Made by a program: the position numbers and the translations under genes
DNA from: Fervidifonticultor_A octavus_A
GTDB lineage: Bacteria; Sysuimicrobiota; Sysuimicrobiia; Sysuimicrobiales; Humicultoraceae
Direction of reading: 5' to 3'
Assembly (NCBI GenBank): GCA_031459655.1
Contig: JAVKID010000130.1
Span: 1 to 6,068, forward strand
Length of the DNA: 6,068 bases
Shown here: in pieces, positions 5,954 to 6,068 of the stretch
Layout: each line of letters begins with the position of its first letter
Position numbering within the stretch: position 1 is the first letter of the stretch
The notes under the pieces: generated by a model
Databases searched by the model: none
Seen by the model: only the letters and a program-made list of their open reading frames with translations
What the model was told of the DNA's origin: nothing

Positions 5954-6068
5954 AACTCAGCCTGGTCGTCTCGGTCGAGGAGACTGCCTTCGATGCCGTG
6001 GCGATGCGCGGCGGGTGGGAGTCCGCGGTCGCGCGCCTGGGGGCGCTGGGATTCGACGGGGCCGAGCT
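5950..6068 (+). CDS. Sugar phosphate isomerase/epimerase-like TIM-barrel protein, N-terminal fragment (3' end outside window)
   Basis: GTG 5950 overlaps the stop of the hydrolase gene (GTGA 5950-5953) and opens a frame that runs off the window, giving 39 complete codons. The peptide starts with MKLSLVVSVE, a first beta strand, and continues with an amphipathic helix and the phrase LGALGFDGAEL. That is the familiar 'strand - helix - G(F/Y)DG(V/A)EL' opening of the xylose isomerase-like TIM-barrel family (AP_endonuc_2 fold). These enzymes isomerise or epimerise ketoses, inosoles and keto-acids with a divalent metal; none of the catalytic metal-binding residues is in view. No SD is apparent, so translation probably depends on coupling to the preceding gene. 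In the Thermotoga inositol route a protein of this class (IolO) acts just after IolN. Only the family is claimed here, and from a short fragment. Confidence 0.7.
   Translation, partial: MKLSLVVSVEETAFDAVAMRGGWESAVARLGALGFDGAE

Overview
The window is a tightly packed, GC-rich bacterial operon. All genes are on the + strand, there is almost no intergenic DNA (the longest gap is 33 nt), and most junctions overlap by 4 nt (ATGA or GTGA) or lie within about 30 nt. The strong G/C bias at third codon positions, GTG starts, Shine-Dalgarno (SD) sequences and a Sec signal peptide fit a high-GC bacterium. Nothing here allows a phylum assignment. I see no RNA gene, mobile element, CRISPR array, long repeat, terminator or promoter; the operon begins before base 1 and continues past base 6068.

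Layout: (1) 1-279, the C-terminal end of a Gfo/Idh/MocA-type NAD(P)-dependent oxidoreductase; (2) 288-1136, a Cof/HAD-IIB phosphatase with all four HAD motifs; (3) 1165-2184, a secreted substrate-binding protein of the ferric/AfuA/2-aminoethylphosphonate type; (4) 2218-3906, a single-chain permease with two fused BPD_transp_1 halves; (5) 3903-4991, its ABC ATPase with a C-terminal TOBE-like region; (6) 4988-5953, a 321-aa creatininase-superfamily metal hydrolase that looks most like 3-dehydro-scyllo-inosose hydrolase (IolN); (7) 5950-6068, the N-terminus of a xylose-isomerase-like TIM-barrel protein (sugar phosphate isomerase/epimerase family).

How they may work together: a homology search would probably label genes 3-5 a 'ferric iron ABC transporter', but the binding protein lacks the paired tyrosines of iron-binding FbpA proteins and its neighbours are all carbohydrate enzymes. 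The same transporter architecture includes AfuABC, which imports sugar phosphates. The gene set (importer, HAD phosphatase, Gfo/Idh dehydrogenase, IolN-like ring hydrolase, TIM-barrel epimerase) suggests a pathway that takes up a phosphorylated cyclitol or sugar (for example an inositol phosphate), removes the phosphate, oxidises the ring, opens it hydrolytically and epimerises the keto acid. This resembles the Thermotoga-type inositol route but with a different kind of transporter. The substrate is inferred and is not shown by sequence alone.
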